Shown: positions 6,787-15,940 of the stretch, in pieces | How positions within the stretch are numbered: position 1 is the first letter of the stretch | Layout: every line of letters begins with the position of its first letter | Source of the DNA: DASRAU01 sp035638075 | GTDB taxonomy: Bacteria > Acidobacteriota > Polarisedimenticolia > Gp22-AA2 | Length of the DNA stretch: 53,897 nucleotides | Direction: 5' to 3' | Assembly (NCBI GenBank): GCA_035638075.1 | Contig: DASRAU010000018.1 | Location: 1 to 53,897, forward strand | Program-made: the position numbers and the translations under genes | Notes under the pieces: model-generated | What the model saw: only the letters and a program-made list of their open reading frames with translations | Told to the model about the DNA's origin: nothing | Database searches by the model: none

Positions 6787-9081
6787 CTAGCTCGAGAGGA
6801 CGAGGTCGACGACCGCGGTCCGACGCAGCACCCTCACGACCACTTCGTCTTCGGCTTTCTCGAGAAGGAGATCGATTTCACCTTCGCCGACGCGGAGCTG
6901 GCGGATGGTCAGGGCCTGCAGGAAGTGCGGGAGGCGGGGGCGACTGAGGCGCACCTGGCGGGCTTCGGCGTGGACGCTCAGGCCGAGGAGGCCCTGCAGG
7001 AGGAGGAAGACGCTGCCGGCCGCCCACGCCTGCGGCGAGCAGGCGACGGGATACAGGGTCGGCGCCTCGCCCGGCTGGCGGGAGAAGCCGCACATCAGTT
7101 CCGGGAGCCGCGACACCTCGATGGCGCGGGCCGCCTCGAACAGCGCGGTGAGGATGCGCTCGGTCCCCGCGCTGTCGCCATAGCGCGCGAGCCCCAGGCC
7201 GATGAGAGCGTTGTCGTGCGGCCAGACCGAGCCGTTGTGGTATGACATCGGGTTGTAGCGCACGGCCGACCGGGCGATCGTCCGGATGCCCCAGCCGGAG
7301 AAGTGATCGGCGGAGAGCAGCGTCTGGGCCAGGACGGCGGCCCGCTCGGGCGCGGCGATGCCGGTGAAGAGGGCATGGCCGGCGCACGACGAGCGCACCT
7401 CGCACGGCCGCTTGTCCCCGTCGAGCGCCAGGGCATAGGTCCCGAGGGCCGGGATCCAGAAGGCCTGCTCGAACTTCTGGCGCAGGCGCTCGGCGTCGCC
7501 GGTGAGCCGCTCCGCCACGTCCGTCCTGCCGAGGGCCCGGGCGATGGCGGCGAGACCGGTGCGTGCGGCGTAGGCGTATGCCTGCACCTCGACCAGCGCC
7601 AGCGGCCCCCGCGCCAGCGACCCGTCGGCGTGCATGACGGCGTCGCGCGAGTCGCGCCAGCCCTGGTTCTCGAGGCCGTCGTCGCAGCGCCGGTCGTACT
7701 CGAGGAAGCCGTCGCCGTCGGGATCGCCCGGCCCCTCGATCCACCCGAGCGCGCGCTCGAAGGCGGGCCACAGCTCGCGCATCAGGTCGATGTCGCCGGT
7801 GCGCTCGAAGTAGGCGGCGGCGAGCATGAGGAACAGCGGCGTCGCGTCGACGCTGCCGTAATAGAGATCGAAGGGCACCTCTCCGAGGCGCGGCATTTCG
7901 CCGGCGCGCATCTCGTGCAGGATCTTCCCGGGCTCGGCGTCGCGGTCGGGAACGTCCGCGAGCGCCTGGTGCGCCGCGAGGAACCCGAGGACACCGCGCG
8001 CAAGGCCGGGCGCGAGCCAGAGCATCTCGTACGCGGTGAGGATCGAATCGCGCCCGAACGGCGTGGCGAACCAGGGCACGCCCGCGTACGGGAATGGCCC
8101 GTGCGGGGTCGCGACGGTCATCATCGCGACATCCGAGTGGGAGCGGCGGATGAAGGCGTCGAAGCCCGCCTGCGACGCTCCGATCCGGCCGCGCCACAGG
8201 TCCGGCGGGTTCGGCTTGCGCGTCGGGGCAGGCTTCGCCCGCGCCGGCTCGTGGGTGCGGCACTCGACCGTGAAGGACAACGTCCGGTCGGCGTCCGGTT
8301 CCAGCTCGATGCGGAAGCGAAGGAGCGAAGGACCGGCCGAGATCGGCGGGTGGGCGTAATGGATGCGGGTCTCGCGCTCCACATCGTCAAGGCCGCGGTA
8401 GCGCAGGGAGAGCGATTCGGCGTCCACCTGGGGCGGCAGCGCCTGGCCGCGGCGTTCCCGGATGGCGCCGCGGACCTCGAAGATGTCGGCGAAGTCGGCG
8501 TCCACCAGCACGTCGAGCGGCAGCGACAGGCGCTCGCGCCCGTAGCTGCGGAAGGCCAGCTCCATGCGGCAGCGGCCGTCCTCGATCCACAGCCGCCGCA
8601 GCAGGTGCACGCTGTGGTGGATCATCGACCACGCCCCCTCGTTGCGGATGTCGGGGTTGGTCAGGTGCACCACGAGCATGCCGTCCTCCTCGCGCACGCT
8701 GCTGCTGAGGAGCGCCGGTCGCGTGCGCCACAGGGCGAGCTGGAAGCGCGACAGGAAGCGCGTCCCCTCGTGGAACAGCCCGTGACGCGCCCGCGGCGGC
8801 GGCAGAATGTCGCCCAGGCGGTCGAACATGCCGAAGGTGTCCCCCCACATCGCCACGAGGGTGCGGTCGTCCGCGAGGCCCCCTTCGACGGTGATCTCGA
8901 ACGGATCGGAGGGCGCGCCGCGCAGCCGATCGCGGTCCGGCTCACCGGACGGCCCGGCCTCGGACTCCCCCCGGTCGCGGGCGGGTTCACCCGGGTCGCG
9001 GGCGGGCTCGTCGGCGGGCAGGCGGACGGGCGCGCGCCGGCCGGCCGGCTCTTTCTTCGTCGTCTGGCTTCGCGCCATCAA
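6787..9081 (-). CDS. Glycogen debranching enzyme / amylo-alpha-1,6-glucosidase-like protein
   Basis: 764 residues. The first ~60 residues are a charged, Pro/Arg-rich low-complexity leader. An N-terminal beta domain of the GDE_N type follows (GLFHEGTRFLSRFQLAL) and then a C-terminal (alpha/alpha)6 glycosidase domain. The latter has GRDSILTAYEMLWL, a LENQGWRDSRDAVMHADG segment with acidic candidate catalytic residues, and SYHNGSVWPHDNALIGLGL. These are the hallmarks of bacterial glycogen-debranching/GH63-like enzymes that cleave alpha-1,6 branches of alpha-glucans. No signal peptide is seen, so it is probably cytoplasmic. The start overlaps the stop of the upstream glycosyltransferase by four bases (ATGA), which implies coupled translation and a joint role in alpha-glucan or compatible-solute metabolism. 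Confidence 0.9.
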   Translation of the reverse strand: MMARSQTTKKEPAGRRAPVRLPADEPARDPGEPARDRGESEAGPSGEPDRDRLRGAPSDPFEITVEGGLADDRTLVAMWGDTFGMFDRLGDILPPPRARHGLFHEGTRFLSRFQLALWRTRPALLSSSVREEDGMLVVHLTNPDIRNEGAWSMIHHSVHLLRRLWIEDGRCRMELAFRSYGRERLSLPLDVLVDADFADIFEVRGAIRERRGQALPPQVDAESLSLRYRGLDDVERETRIHYAHPPISAGPSLLRFRIELEPDADRTLSFTVECRTHEPARAKPAPTRKPNPPDLWRGRIGASQAGFDAFIRRSHSDVAMMTVATPHGPFPYAGVPWFATPFGRDSILTAYEMLWLAPGLARGVLGFLAAHQALADVPDRDAEPGKILHEMRAGEMPRLGEVPFDLYYGSVDATPLFLMLAAAYFERTGDIDLMRELWPAFERALGWIEGPGDPDGDGFLEYDRRCDDGLENQGWRDSRDAVMHADGSLARGPLALVEVQAYAYAARTGLAAIARALGRTDVAERLTGDAERLRQKFEQAFWIPALGTYALALDGDKRPCEVRSSCAGHALFTGIAAPERAAVLAQTLLSADHFSGWGIRTIARSAVRYNPMSYHNGSVWPHDNALIGLGLARYGDSAGTERILTALFEAARAIEVSRLPELMCGFSRQPGEAPTLYPVACSPQAWAAGSVFLLLQGLLGLSVHAEARQVRLSRPRLPHFLQALTIRQLRVGEGEIDLLLEKAEDEVVVRVLRRTAVVDLVLSS

Positions 9082-10178
9082 TGCTCCCGCGCCGGAGCGG
9101 CCGGCGCGTGCTCGAGGCCCATCGCGATTCTGCGCCGCGCCTCGTCGAGGGCCCGCTCGGCGATGACCCGCTCGTAGATCGCCACGTAGTCGCGCGCCAT
9201 GCGGTCGGAGGTGAAACGCTTCTCGAAGACCTGGCGGCAGACCTCCCGCGACAGGCGCTCGAGCCGCTTGACCGCGCGCACCGCCGCGCCGATGTCGTCA
9301 CAGAGGAAGCCGGTGACGCCGTGCTCGAGCACCTCCGCCACCGAGCCGTGCTGCCAGGCGATCACCGGCGTGCCGCAGGCCATCGACTCGATCATCGTCA
9401 ATCCGAACGGCTCCGGCCAGTCGATCGGGAACAGCAGCGCCTCGGCGCCGCCGAGGAAATCGTCCTTGGCGCTGTCGTTCACCTCCCCCACCCATTCGAG
9501 GAGGGGGTGGTTCAGGAGGGGCTCGATCTCCTTGCGGAAGTAGTCCCGATCGGCCTTGTCCACCTTGGCGGCGATCTTCAGCGTCCGCCGCGAGCGCAGG
9601 GCGATCTCGATGGCCCGATCGAGCCGTTTCTCGGGGGAGGCTCGCCCGATGAAGGCCAGGTAGCGGCCCGGCCCGGGATGGAAGCGGTACAGGTCCGCCG
9701 GCAGGCCGTGATGCACCGTCCCGACCCAGCGCGCCTGCGGGATCGGCTCCCGCTGGGATTCCGAGATCGAGACCATCGGCTGCTCGGCATACTCGTCGTA
9801 GAGCAGCCCCAGCTCCTCGAAGTCGAGACGCCCGTGCAGTGTCGTGACGACGGGGACGCCGGCCCGCCGGGCGAACGGCAGGCCCAGGACGTCGACATGC
9901 GAGTGCACGACGTCGAAATCATCCGCCCGCGCGAAGGCCTGCTCGAGCATGACCAGGTGCGGGACGAGCGGATCGCCGTGGTACCGGCTCAGGCGCAGCG
10001 CCTGGGGCGCGCCGGCCACGAGACCGGCCATCGTTTCGGAGTCGCCGCTGGCGAACAGCGTGACGTCGTGGCCGAGCTCGACCAGCTTCTCGGTGAGGTA
10101 CGACACGACGCGCTCGGTCCCCCCGTAGCCCTGCGGCGGAACGCTCTCGTAGAGCGGGGCGATCTGGGCGATGCGCAT
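9078..10178 (-). CDS. GT4-family glycosyltransferase
   Basis: 366 residues with a GT-B fold. The N-terminal opening is MRIAQIAPLYESVPPQGYGG followed by TERVVSYLTEKLVELGHDV, and the His in VVHSHVDVLGLP is typical of the acceptor side. The C-terminal nucleotide-sugar site has FIGRASPEKRLDRAIEIA and the E-x7-E region EPFGLTMIESMACGTPVIAW. It most resembles the GT4 proteins often found beside glycogen-debranching enzymes; the donor and acceptor cannot be read from the sequence. It is coupled to the debranching enzyme by an ATGA overlap and separated from the upstream stress gene by a terminator-like hairpin. Confidence 0.9.
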   Translation of the reverse strand: MRIAQIAPLYESVPPQGYGGTERVVSYLTEKLVELGHDVTLFASGDSETMAGLVAGAPQALRLSRYHGDPLVPHLVMLEQAFARADDFDVVHSHVDVLGLPFARRAGVPVVTTLHGRLDFEELGLLYDEYAEQPMVSISESQREPIPQARWVGTVHHGLPADLYRFHPGPGRYLAFIGRASPEKRLDRAIEIALRSRRTLKIAAKVDKADRDYFRKEIEPLLNHPLLEWVGEVNDSAKDDFLGGAEALLFPIDWPEPFGLTMIESMACGTPVIAWQHGSVAEVLEHGVTGFLCDDIGAAVRAVKRLERLSREVCRQVFEKRFTSDRMARDYVAIYERVIAERALDEARRRIAMGLEHAPAAPAREH

Positions 10179-10201
10179 GCAGGGGCCCTCAGAAGGAATA
10201 A

Positions 10202-10225
10202 GGGCCGCCCCTTCCGGGGCGGCCC
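10202..10225 (-). terminator. Strong hairpin terminator after the stress-protein gene
   Basis: Perfect 10-bp inverted repeat GGGCCGCCCC/GGGGCGGCCC around a four-base loop. Read on the minus strand it is followed by TTATTCCTT, a moderately T-rich tract, as expected for an intrinsic terminator of the gene at 10287-10802. It lies just upstream of the GT4 start. Confidence 0.7.
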
Positions 10226-10286
10226 GTGCTTTCCGACCGATGGGGAGTGAGGTGACGGCTCCGAATGAAGATGACCTCGCTCGGGA

Positions 10287-10802
10287 TTACCGCCTGCGGA
10301 CTTCGACCCCTTCCGGGGTCCACTCGCGCTCGAACGTCGCGCGATCCTCGGCGCGCGGCCTGAGGCCGAACAGGATGCCGCCCCGCTTCAACCCCTTCTC
10401 GTATTCGGAGGCGTGTTCTTTCGGGATGCCCATGTTGACGAGCGCGCCGATCACCCCGCCGGTGACCGCTCCGGCGCCCGCGCCGGCCAGGCCGGCCGCG
10501 AGGGGACCTGCGACCAGCAGTCCCGCCGCGGGAATCGCCAGGCTGGCGGTGGCGGCGATGGCGGCCAGCGTGCCGCCGGCGATCGCGCCGATGCCGGCGC
10601 CCGTTCCGGCGCCCTTCAGGGCCTTGTCCCCCATCTCCGTTTTGCCGCCGTCGGCGAAGTGGCGCTTGCGCCCCTCCTCGCTCATGACGACGTTGATGTC
10701 TTTCTCGCTGTAACCGCGGTTGCGCAGGTTCTCCCACTCGCGCTCCGCGCTCGTCCGATCGTCGAACAGACGAGTGAACATGCCGTCCTGCCGGTCCGTC
10801 AT
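10287..10802 (-). CDS. Glycine-zipper general-stress-type protein
   Basis: 171 residues. The ATG at 10802 has GGAGG 8 bases upstream. The N-terminus (MFTRLFDDRTSAEREWENLRNRGYSEKDINVVM, described in pieces) matches the small alpha-beta domain of YflT/general-stress-protein-17M type, which has a fold like heat-induced stress proteins. The centre is a long Gly/Ala-rich double hydrophobic segment (GAGTGAGIGAIAGGTLAAI, then GLLVAGPLAAGLAGAGAGAV) with GxxxG spacing, a glycine zipper that could insert into or associate with the membrane. The C-terminus is charged (EHASEYEKGLKRGGIL). Role inferred: envelope stress response. It is a single-gene unit with its own terminator and a palindrome in its upstream region. 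Confidence 0.75.
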   Translation of the reverse strand: MTDRQDGMFTRLFDDRTSAEREWENLRNRGYSEKDINVVMSEEGRKRHFADGGKTEMGDKALKGAGTGAGIGAIAGGTLAAIAATASLAIPAAGLLVAGPLAAGLAGAGAGAVTGGVIGALVNMGIPKEHASEYEKGLKRGGILFGLRPRAEDRATFEREWTPEGVEVRRR

Positions 10803-10842
10803 TGTGATGTCCTCCGTGCGCTGGTCTCGTGTCCGTGAGAAT

Positions 10843-10860
10843 GCGTTCCCCTGGGAACGC
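10843..10860. promoter_or_regulatory. Perfect 18-bp palindrome upstream of the stress gene (putative operator)
   Basis: GCGTTCCC-CT-GGGAACGC: two 8-base arms around a 2-base centre, 41 bases upstream of the start at 10802. The short centre and dyad form suit a homodimeric repressor or activator site better than an RNA hairpin. No regulator gene is adjacent. Confidence 0.45.
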
Positions 10861-10960
10861 CGTGTCCAATGTCCACCCCCATTCAGCCACGCGATCCCGG
10901 ACGGGACCATCGGCAAAACCCCGCAGGGACGCCTCGCGGGAGAGACGGAGGAAGCGGGAC

Positions 10961-12535
10961 TCAGGCGGGACGCGGCTCGGCGTTGGCGCGATCGAGCTCG
11001 AGCTGGATGACCTGGTGGACCTGGTCGTTCACCACTTCGCGGTCGCGCAGCTCGAGCAGGGCGCGTGACTGCGCCTCGTAGACGGCGCGGCGCACTTCCT
11101 CGGTCACCGCCATGCGCTGCTGCGCGAGGCCGCGCTCGGTCTCGTCTTCGGCCTTGAGCGCCGCGAGCTGATCGGCCATCCCTTCGCGCAGCCGGTAGAC
11201 CGCGATCGGGCACTGCTCCTGCGAGCAGAAGGCGTCGAGGCGGGCGATGCCCGCGGCGAGGATCGTCTCGCGCGCCTTCTGCTCCTCCGCCGCGATCGGC
11301 TCGGCGTCCTCGAGGCCGAGCCGGCGCGCCAGCGGCAGCAGCGTCATCCCCTGCCCGATGAGGGTGACCAGGATCACCACGAGCGTGCAGGCGACGATCT
11401 CGACCCGGCCCGGGAACGGGGCGCCGTCGGCGAGCGTCTTCGGAAGCGACAGGGCCGCCGCCAGCGACACCGCGCCGCGCACGCCGCACCAGGAGACCAG
11501 GGCCACCGCCTTCGGGCTCGGATAGGTCCCCTCACGGCGCCGCAGGGCCGGGAAGAGCCAGAGCGGAACGTAGGCGCTGGGGATGACCCACACGACGCGC
11601 GAGACGATGACGGTCAGGCTGATGAGCAGCGCCACCGTCACGATGCCGGGAACGGTCTCGACCGCCTGGATGAGGCGGCCCGGCGTCTCCAGCCCGATGA
11701 ACAGGAACATCAGGCCGTTGAGCAGGAACTCCATCTGCTCCCAGGCCGCGTAGAGATCCACCCGGCTTTCCGGGGCGATGTCGTGCACGCGCCAGGAGGC
11801 GACGAACCCGGCGATGACGACCGCCAGCACCCCGGAGGCGCCGGCCTCCTCGGCGAGCAGGTAGGCGGCGTAGGGCGCCACGAGCGAGAAGGCCCACAGC
11901 ACCTGGGTGCCGCGCAGCACCTGGTTGAGACGCGCGGCCGCGAAGCCGACGGCGGCGCCGATCACGACGCCGAGTCCGGCGATGCGTGCGAATCCGGTGG
12001 CGATCCCGGAAAAACCGAACACGCCGGTCAGCACGACGACGGTCGCCAGCTCGACGCCGAGCAGCCCGGTGGCGTCGTTCACCAGGCCTTCCCCTTCGAG
12101 AATCGCGGTGGCCCGGCGCGGCACCCGCAGCCGCTCCAGGACCGAGTGCACCGCGACGGTGTCGGTCATCGAGACGATCCCGCCGAGGAGAAAACACGCC
12201 CCCCAGGGAAGCCCCGGCATCAGCGCGTGCGCCGCCAGGCCGACCGCCAGGATGGTGAACACCACGAGGCCGATGGCGAGCTGCAGGATCGGCCGCAGCC
12301 AGCGCCGGAAGTCGAGCCACGAGGCCTGCCACGCGTCGGAGTAGAGCAGCGGCGGCAGGAACACGGCGAGGACGATCGCCGGCTGGATCTGCGGCTTCGG
12401 CAGGCGCGGCAGGATCGACCAGGCGACCCCGGCGAGGGCGAACAGCACGGGGGCCGGGACGGAGATCTTCTCCGCCACCCATGACATCGCGCCGATGGCG
12501 GCGAGCAGCAGGACGACGGTGACGAGGATTTCCAT
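10961..12535 (-). CDS. CPA1-family Na+/H+ (cation/proton) antiporter
   Basis: 524 residues with about 12 hydrophobic segments in the first ~400 positions. The family signatures are present in slightly altered form: GGIVSMTDTVAVHSVLERL where most CPA1 members have SPTDPVAV, and ILEGEGLVNDATG where most have EGESLFNDGT. The transport-site Asp residues in these motifs are kept. A long, charged helical C-terminal tail (from about residue 410) is probably cytoplasmic and regulatory; it holds two close cysteines (CSQEQC). The expected role is exchange of Na+ or K+ for protons at the inner membrane. A CATACTCCGC element lies 10 bases before the start, so the transcript may be nearly leaderless. Confidence 0.88.
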   Translation of the reverse strand: MEILVTVVLLLAAIGAMSWVAEKISVPAPVLFALAGVAWSILPRLPKPQIQPAIVLAVFLPPLLYSDAWQASWLDFRRWLRPILQLAIGLVVFTILAVGLAAHALMPGLPWGACFLLGGIVSMTDTVAVHSVLERLRVPRRATAILEGEGLVNDATGLLGVELATVVVLTGVFGFSGIATGFARIAGLGVVIGAAVGFAAARLNQVLRGTQVLWAFSLVAPYAAYLLAEEAGASGVLAVVIAGFVASWRVHDIAPESRVDLYAAWEQMEFLLNGLMFLFIGLETPGRLIQAVETVPGIVTVALLISLTVIVSRVVWVIPSAYVPLWLFPALRRREGTYPSPKAVALVSWCGVRGAVSLAAALSLPKTLADGAPFPGRVEIVACTLVVILVTLIGQGMTLLPLARRLGLEDAEPIAAEEQKARETILAAGIARLDAFCSQEQCPIAVYRLREGMADQLAALKAEDETERGLAQQRMAVTEEVRRAVYEAQSRALLELRDREVVNDQVHQVIQLELDRANAEPRPA

Positions 12536-12540
12536 CGCCG

Positions 12541-12550
12541 GCGGAGTATG
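12541..12550 (-). promoter_or_regulatory. -10-like CATACTCCGC element before the antiporter gene
   Basis: On the minus strand CATACT is followed by CCGC, ending a few bases before the ATG at 12535. The same ATACTCCGC nine-mer precedes the genes at 5165 and 52438. No good -35 is visible here. Confidence 0.35.
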
Positions 12551-12578
12551 CCCGATCCACGCCCGCGGGCGAGGCGCT

Positions 12579-15518
12579 CTATTTCACCCCGGTGATCATC
12601 ACCACGTCCTGGGTGGAGTTGCCGTAGGCGAAATAGAGGATCGGCTCGTCCGGGGCCCACAGGTGCCCCGTCACCCGGCCGCTCTTGAACTCGGTGATGA
12701 GTGTCGGCTGCCCGGCTCCGGTCTTCAGCATCCACAGGCTGTCATGCGAGCCGACGCGCCGGTGCAGGACCAGGCGCGAGCCGTCCGGCGCCCAGGTGTA
12801 GTCGAGGACCTGCCCGTCGGTGAACGAAGTGACAGGCTGCGGCTCCCCATCCGGCAGCGGCTTGCGCCACAGGTTCCAGCCGTGGTTGCGGTCGACGTAA
12901 GTGATGGAGGCGCCGTCGGGAGACCATTGCTCGGTCGCCGCCCCCGGCGGGAGCAGGAAAGAAGCCTCTTCGCGGCCGCTCTCCACATCCATCACGTGGC
13001 GACGCGGGAAGAATCGCCCCTGCACCTGCTCGAGCGTCGCGTGCAGGACCTTTCGTCCGTCCCGGGAGAACAGGGCTCCCTCTCCCGTGAACGCCGCTCC
13101 CAGCCGTCGCGGCTCTCCTCCTTCGATCTTCCGCACCAGCACGGAATGCTGCGGGTCGTCCCAGGGCGAATACGCAAAATAGTCGCCGCGGGGCGAGACC
13201 GAGACGAGCTGCTCGCCGTTGCCCTCGGTGAGGCGTTTCAGTCCCCCGCCGTCGGGATCCATCCGCCAGACGTGCGCCAGGAGGGGCGCGGAGTCGTCCA
13301 CCTGCGTGAAGACCAGCCCCGCCCCCGGGGCATACTGAATGTTGATCACGAAAGCGCCCTGTGAGGTGAGCTGCCGTCGGTTCGACCCGTCGGCCTGCAC
13401 GCGCCAGACAAACGTCTTGTTGTCGCGCGGAGCGGAAAACGCGACCGCCCCCTGCGGGAGGGCCACGGCCCCCTGGACGGAGTTGGCGCTGCCGGAGGCG
13501 AAGGTGATGGCCTGCGGCTCGGCCTTCGATTCAGGACGCGCGACCCAGAGGTTGTCCACGGTGACCCGCCGGATGGCCGTGGCGGAGCCGTCCACGGCGA
13601 TCGACAGGTTGGTGTAGCCGTCGAGATCGTTCGTCAGCCGCAGCGTTTCCCCTCCCGGCCACGCGACGCGGTGAATCTGGAACGCCCCCCCCGAAGTCGC
13701 GACGTCGAGCGCGCTGACGAGGAGGCTCTGTCCGTCCGGCGTCCAGCCGATGCTGTTGATCTCGACCCAGCCGGTCGGACCGATCGCCGTCCGCTTTCCC
13801 GAGGCGACGTCAAAGGCGTTGAGGACCGTCTTCACCCCCTTCCGGGTGTCCTGCAGACCGGCGACGATCGTCTTCCCGTCGGGAGACCAGGCAGGCGGGC
13901 CGGTGACGAGCTCGCCCGTGACCTTGACGAGGGGGTGCTCCTGCATCGTGTCGAGATCGACGATCAGGAGGGAATCGGCTCCCTCGTTGATCATGCCGCG
14001 CCTCACGCAGGCCCTCTTTCCGTCGGGAGAGAAGGTCGGGGCGGAGTCGACGTCGAACAGGACCTTGCGCGGCGCTCCGCCGAGCGACGGCACCTGGAAC
14101 AGGGCGTTGTAATTGGGGGAGTCGGCGTCGCGGTTCAGGTAGTAGAGATAGTCGCCGTCGCGCGAGAACGCGATCCCCTGGATCTGCTGCTCGCTCTCCG
14201 GGACGATGACGACATCGCTGCCGGTGCGCACCTGGCGGACCTTCAGGGAGGCGATGCGATCGGTGAGCGTGACGTAGGCGAGGTAGCGCCCGTCCGCCGA
14301 GAGCGCGCTCTCCTGCAGATCGTCGCGGCTGAGCAGGGGGGTGATGCGCAGGTTCTGCAGAACCCCCGCCTCACCGGCGCCCCCGGTCGCACCGCGGTGC
14401 AGGAAGGCGTACAGTCCGAAGCCGGCCCCGGCCAGACCGACGAGGATCGCCGCGATCATCGGCAGGCTGGCCGCGCGCGGCGGGGCGGCCGCAGCCGGAC
14501 CTGATCCCGACACGGCGGTCGTCCCCGACGGCGTCGAGGTGGAGAGCGTCTCCCACTCCTCCACTGCCTCGCGCAGATCGATCGCCAGGTCCTTCATCGA
14601 CTGGAAGCGCTGGTCGGGGGACTTGGCCAGGCAGCGGCGGATGAGGCGGCGCACCTCCCCGGGCACGTCCGGGTTCATCTCCTCGACGGGAGGCGGCTTC
14701 TCCTTCAGGATGAGGTGCATCACCTCGATGTCGGAATCCGCGACGAAAGGACGCCGGCGGGTCGCCGCTTCGTAGAGGATGCAGCCGAGCGAGAAGATGT
14801 CGGAGCGGTGGTCCACCGACCTCGCCTGCACCTGCTCGGGGGACATGTAGCCGACCGTCCCCATGACGACGCCGGCCCCGGTCGCGACCGCCTGCGTCGG
14901 CGCGCTCGTCCTCTCGGCGTCGGTGACGCCGCGCTCGGTCAGCTTGGCGAGACCGAAGTCGAGCACCTTCGCGAAGCCGTCCTTGGAGATCATGATGTTC
15001 CCCGGCTTCAGATCGCGGTGCACGATGCCGGCGGCGTGCGCCTTGGCGATCCCCTCCGCGGCCTGGGCGATCCAGCCGAGGAGCGTGCGCAGCTCGGTCT
15101 TCTCGTGGTGGATCTTCTGGTCGAGGGTCTCGCCCACGACCAGCTCCATGGCGATGTAGTGGACCGGCTCCGCGGCGTCCTCGCCTTCCGCGCCGGCCGG
15201 GCGCGCCGCAAGGACGCGGTCATGGCCGATCTCGTAGATGGTGACGATGTTCGGGTGGTTGAGCGACGACGCCGACTTCGCCTCGGTGACGAAGCGCCGC
15301 ACCCGCTCGTCGTTCCGGACCAGGCCCGGGGGGAGGATCTTCAGCGCGACGCTGCGGTCGAGCGTCTCGTCGCGCGCGATGTAGACCTCGCCCATGCCGC
15401 CGGCGCCGAGGGGGCCGACGATGCGGTAGCGGGCGATGCGGTCTTCCGGCTCGAGCGTGCGGGCCACGGGGCGCAATGATACGGGTTTCCCCCGGTTCTG
15501 CGTTAGACTTTGGCCCAT
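12579..15518 (-). CDS. Transmembrane Ser/Thr protein kinase with WD40-like (PD40/TolB) C-terminal domain
   Basis: 979 residues. The ATG at 15518 has GAGGA 7 bases upstream; a GTG at 15467 is an alternative. The Hanks-type kinase domain spans about residues 30-320: G-loop GPLGAGGMGEVY, Lys60 in VALKIL, HRDLKPGN with Asp169, DFG at 187-189 and the APE-equivalent GYMSPEQ. One membrane helix follows at about 350-370 (LPMIAAILVGLAGAGFGLYAF). The remainder is a run of beta-propeller PD40/TolB repeats (SPDGKR, SPDGKTI, SRDGRKV, SPDGAS), probably periplasmic sensor blades. This architecture is especially abundant in Acidobacteriota. It is transcribed divergently from two STAS genes, and a functional link is plausible but unproven. 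Confidence 0.92.
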   Translation of the reverse strand: MGQSLTQNRGKPVSLRPVARTLEPEDRIARYRIVGPLGAGGMGEVYIARDETLDRSVALKILPPGLVRNDERVRRFVTEAKSASSLNHPNIVTIYEIGHDRVLAARPAGAEGEDAAEPVHYIAMELVVGETLDQKIHHEKTELRTLLGWIAQAAEGIAKAHAAGIVHRDLKPGNIMISKDGFAKVLDFGLAKLTERGVTDAERTSAPTQAVATGAGVVMGTVGYMSPEQVQARSVDHRSDIFSLGCILYEAATRRRPFVADSDIEVMHLILKEKPPPVEEMNPDVPGEVRRLIRRCLAKSPDQRFQSMKDLAIDLREAVEEWETLSTSTPSGTTAVSGSGPAAAAPPRAASLPMIAAILVGLAGAGFGLYAFLHRGATGGAGEAGVLQNLRITPLLSRDDLQESALSADGRYLAYVTLTDRIASLKVRQVRTGSDVVIVPESEQQIQGIAFSRDGDYLYYLNRDADSPNYNALFQVPSLGGAPRKVLFDVDSAPTFSPDGKRACVRRGMINEGADSLLIVDLDTMQEHPLVKVTGELVTGPPAWSPDGKTIVAGLQDTRKGVKTVLNAFDVASGKRTAIGPTGWVEINSIGWTPDGQSLLVSALDVATSGGAFQIHRVAWPGGETLRLTNDLDGYTNLSIAVDGSATAIRRVTVDNLWVARPESKAEPQAITFASGSANSVQGAVALPQGAVAFSAPRDNKTFVWRVQADGSNRRQLTSQGAFVINIQYAPGAGLVFTQVDDSAPLLAHVWRMDPDGGGLKRLTEGNGEQLVSVSPRGDYFAYSPWDDPQHSVLVRKIEGGEPRRLGAAFTGEGALFSRDGRKVLHATLEQVQGRFFPRRHVMDVESGREEASFLLPPGAATEQWSPDGASITYVDRNHGWNLWRKPLPDGEPQPVTSFTDGQVLDYTWAPDGSRLVLHRRVGSHDSLWMLKTGAGQPTLITEFKSGRVTGHLWAPDEPILYFAYGNSTQDVVMITGVK

Positions 15519-15542
15519 CGACACTTCCTCGGAGAGCGCCGC

Positions 15543-15917
15543 ATGCCGGTTTCGGTCCGGAGCCAGGGAGACGTCAGCATCATCGAGATCGACGGGATGT
15601 CCGCGCCCGACGGGCGCGGCACGAACCCCGGGGTCAACGCAGGCAGCCGCGCGTCGGGGAACCTCAACGACACCATCCGGCGGCTGCTCGATCAGGGCGA
15701 GCGGAAGCTGGTCCTCGACATCGGCGAGCTGTCGCTCGACAGCGCCGGGCTCGGCGACCTGATCGCGTGCAAGAAGCGGGCGGCCCAGATGGGAGGAGAC
15801 ATCCTCCTCCTGCGTCCGGCCGGCAAGCTCCGCGGAATGCTGGAGATGCTGTCGCTCACCCGGATCCTCCGGGTGTACGACGACGAGGCCGAGGCGCTCG
15901 CGTCGTTCGACACCTAG
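15543..15917 (+). CDS. STAS-domain anti-sigma-factor-antagonist-like protein, copy 1
   Basis: 124 residues; the ATG at 15543 has GGAG 8 bases upstream, and a TAGACT (-10-like) lies at 15504-15509. It is a single STAS domain: strand-forming MPVSVRSQGDVSIIEIDG, then LNDTIRRLLDQGERKLVLDI, and the phospho-acceptor region LDSAGLGDLIACKKRAAQMG, in which the Ser before AGLG is the site used in SpoIIAA/RsbV-type regulators. Unlike typical members it carries an insertion rich in Gly/Asn/Ser (APDGRGTNPGVNAGSRASGN) before the first helix. Expected role: partner-switching regulation of a sigma factor or of another target, controlled by Ser/Thr phosphorylation. The divergent Ser/Thr kinase is a candidate partner by position only. 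Confidence 0.85.
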   Translation: MPVSVRSQGDVSIIEIDGMSAPDGRGTNPGVNAGSRASGNLNDTIRRLLDQGERKLVLDIGELSLDSAGLGDLIACKKRAAQMGGDILLLRPAGKLRGMLEMLSLTRILRVYDDEAEALASFDT

Positions 15918-15940
15918 GACCCAGGAGCCTGCCTGGCGCC

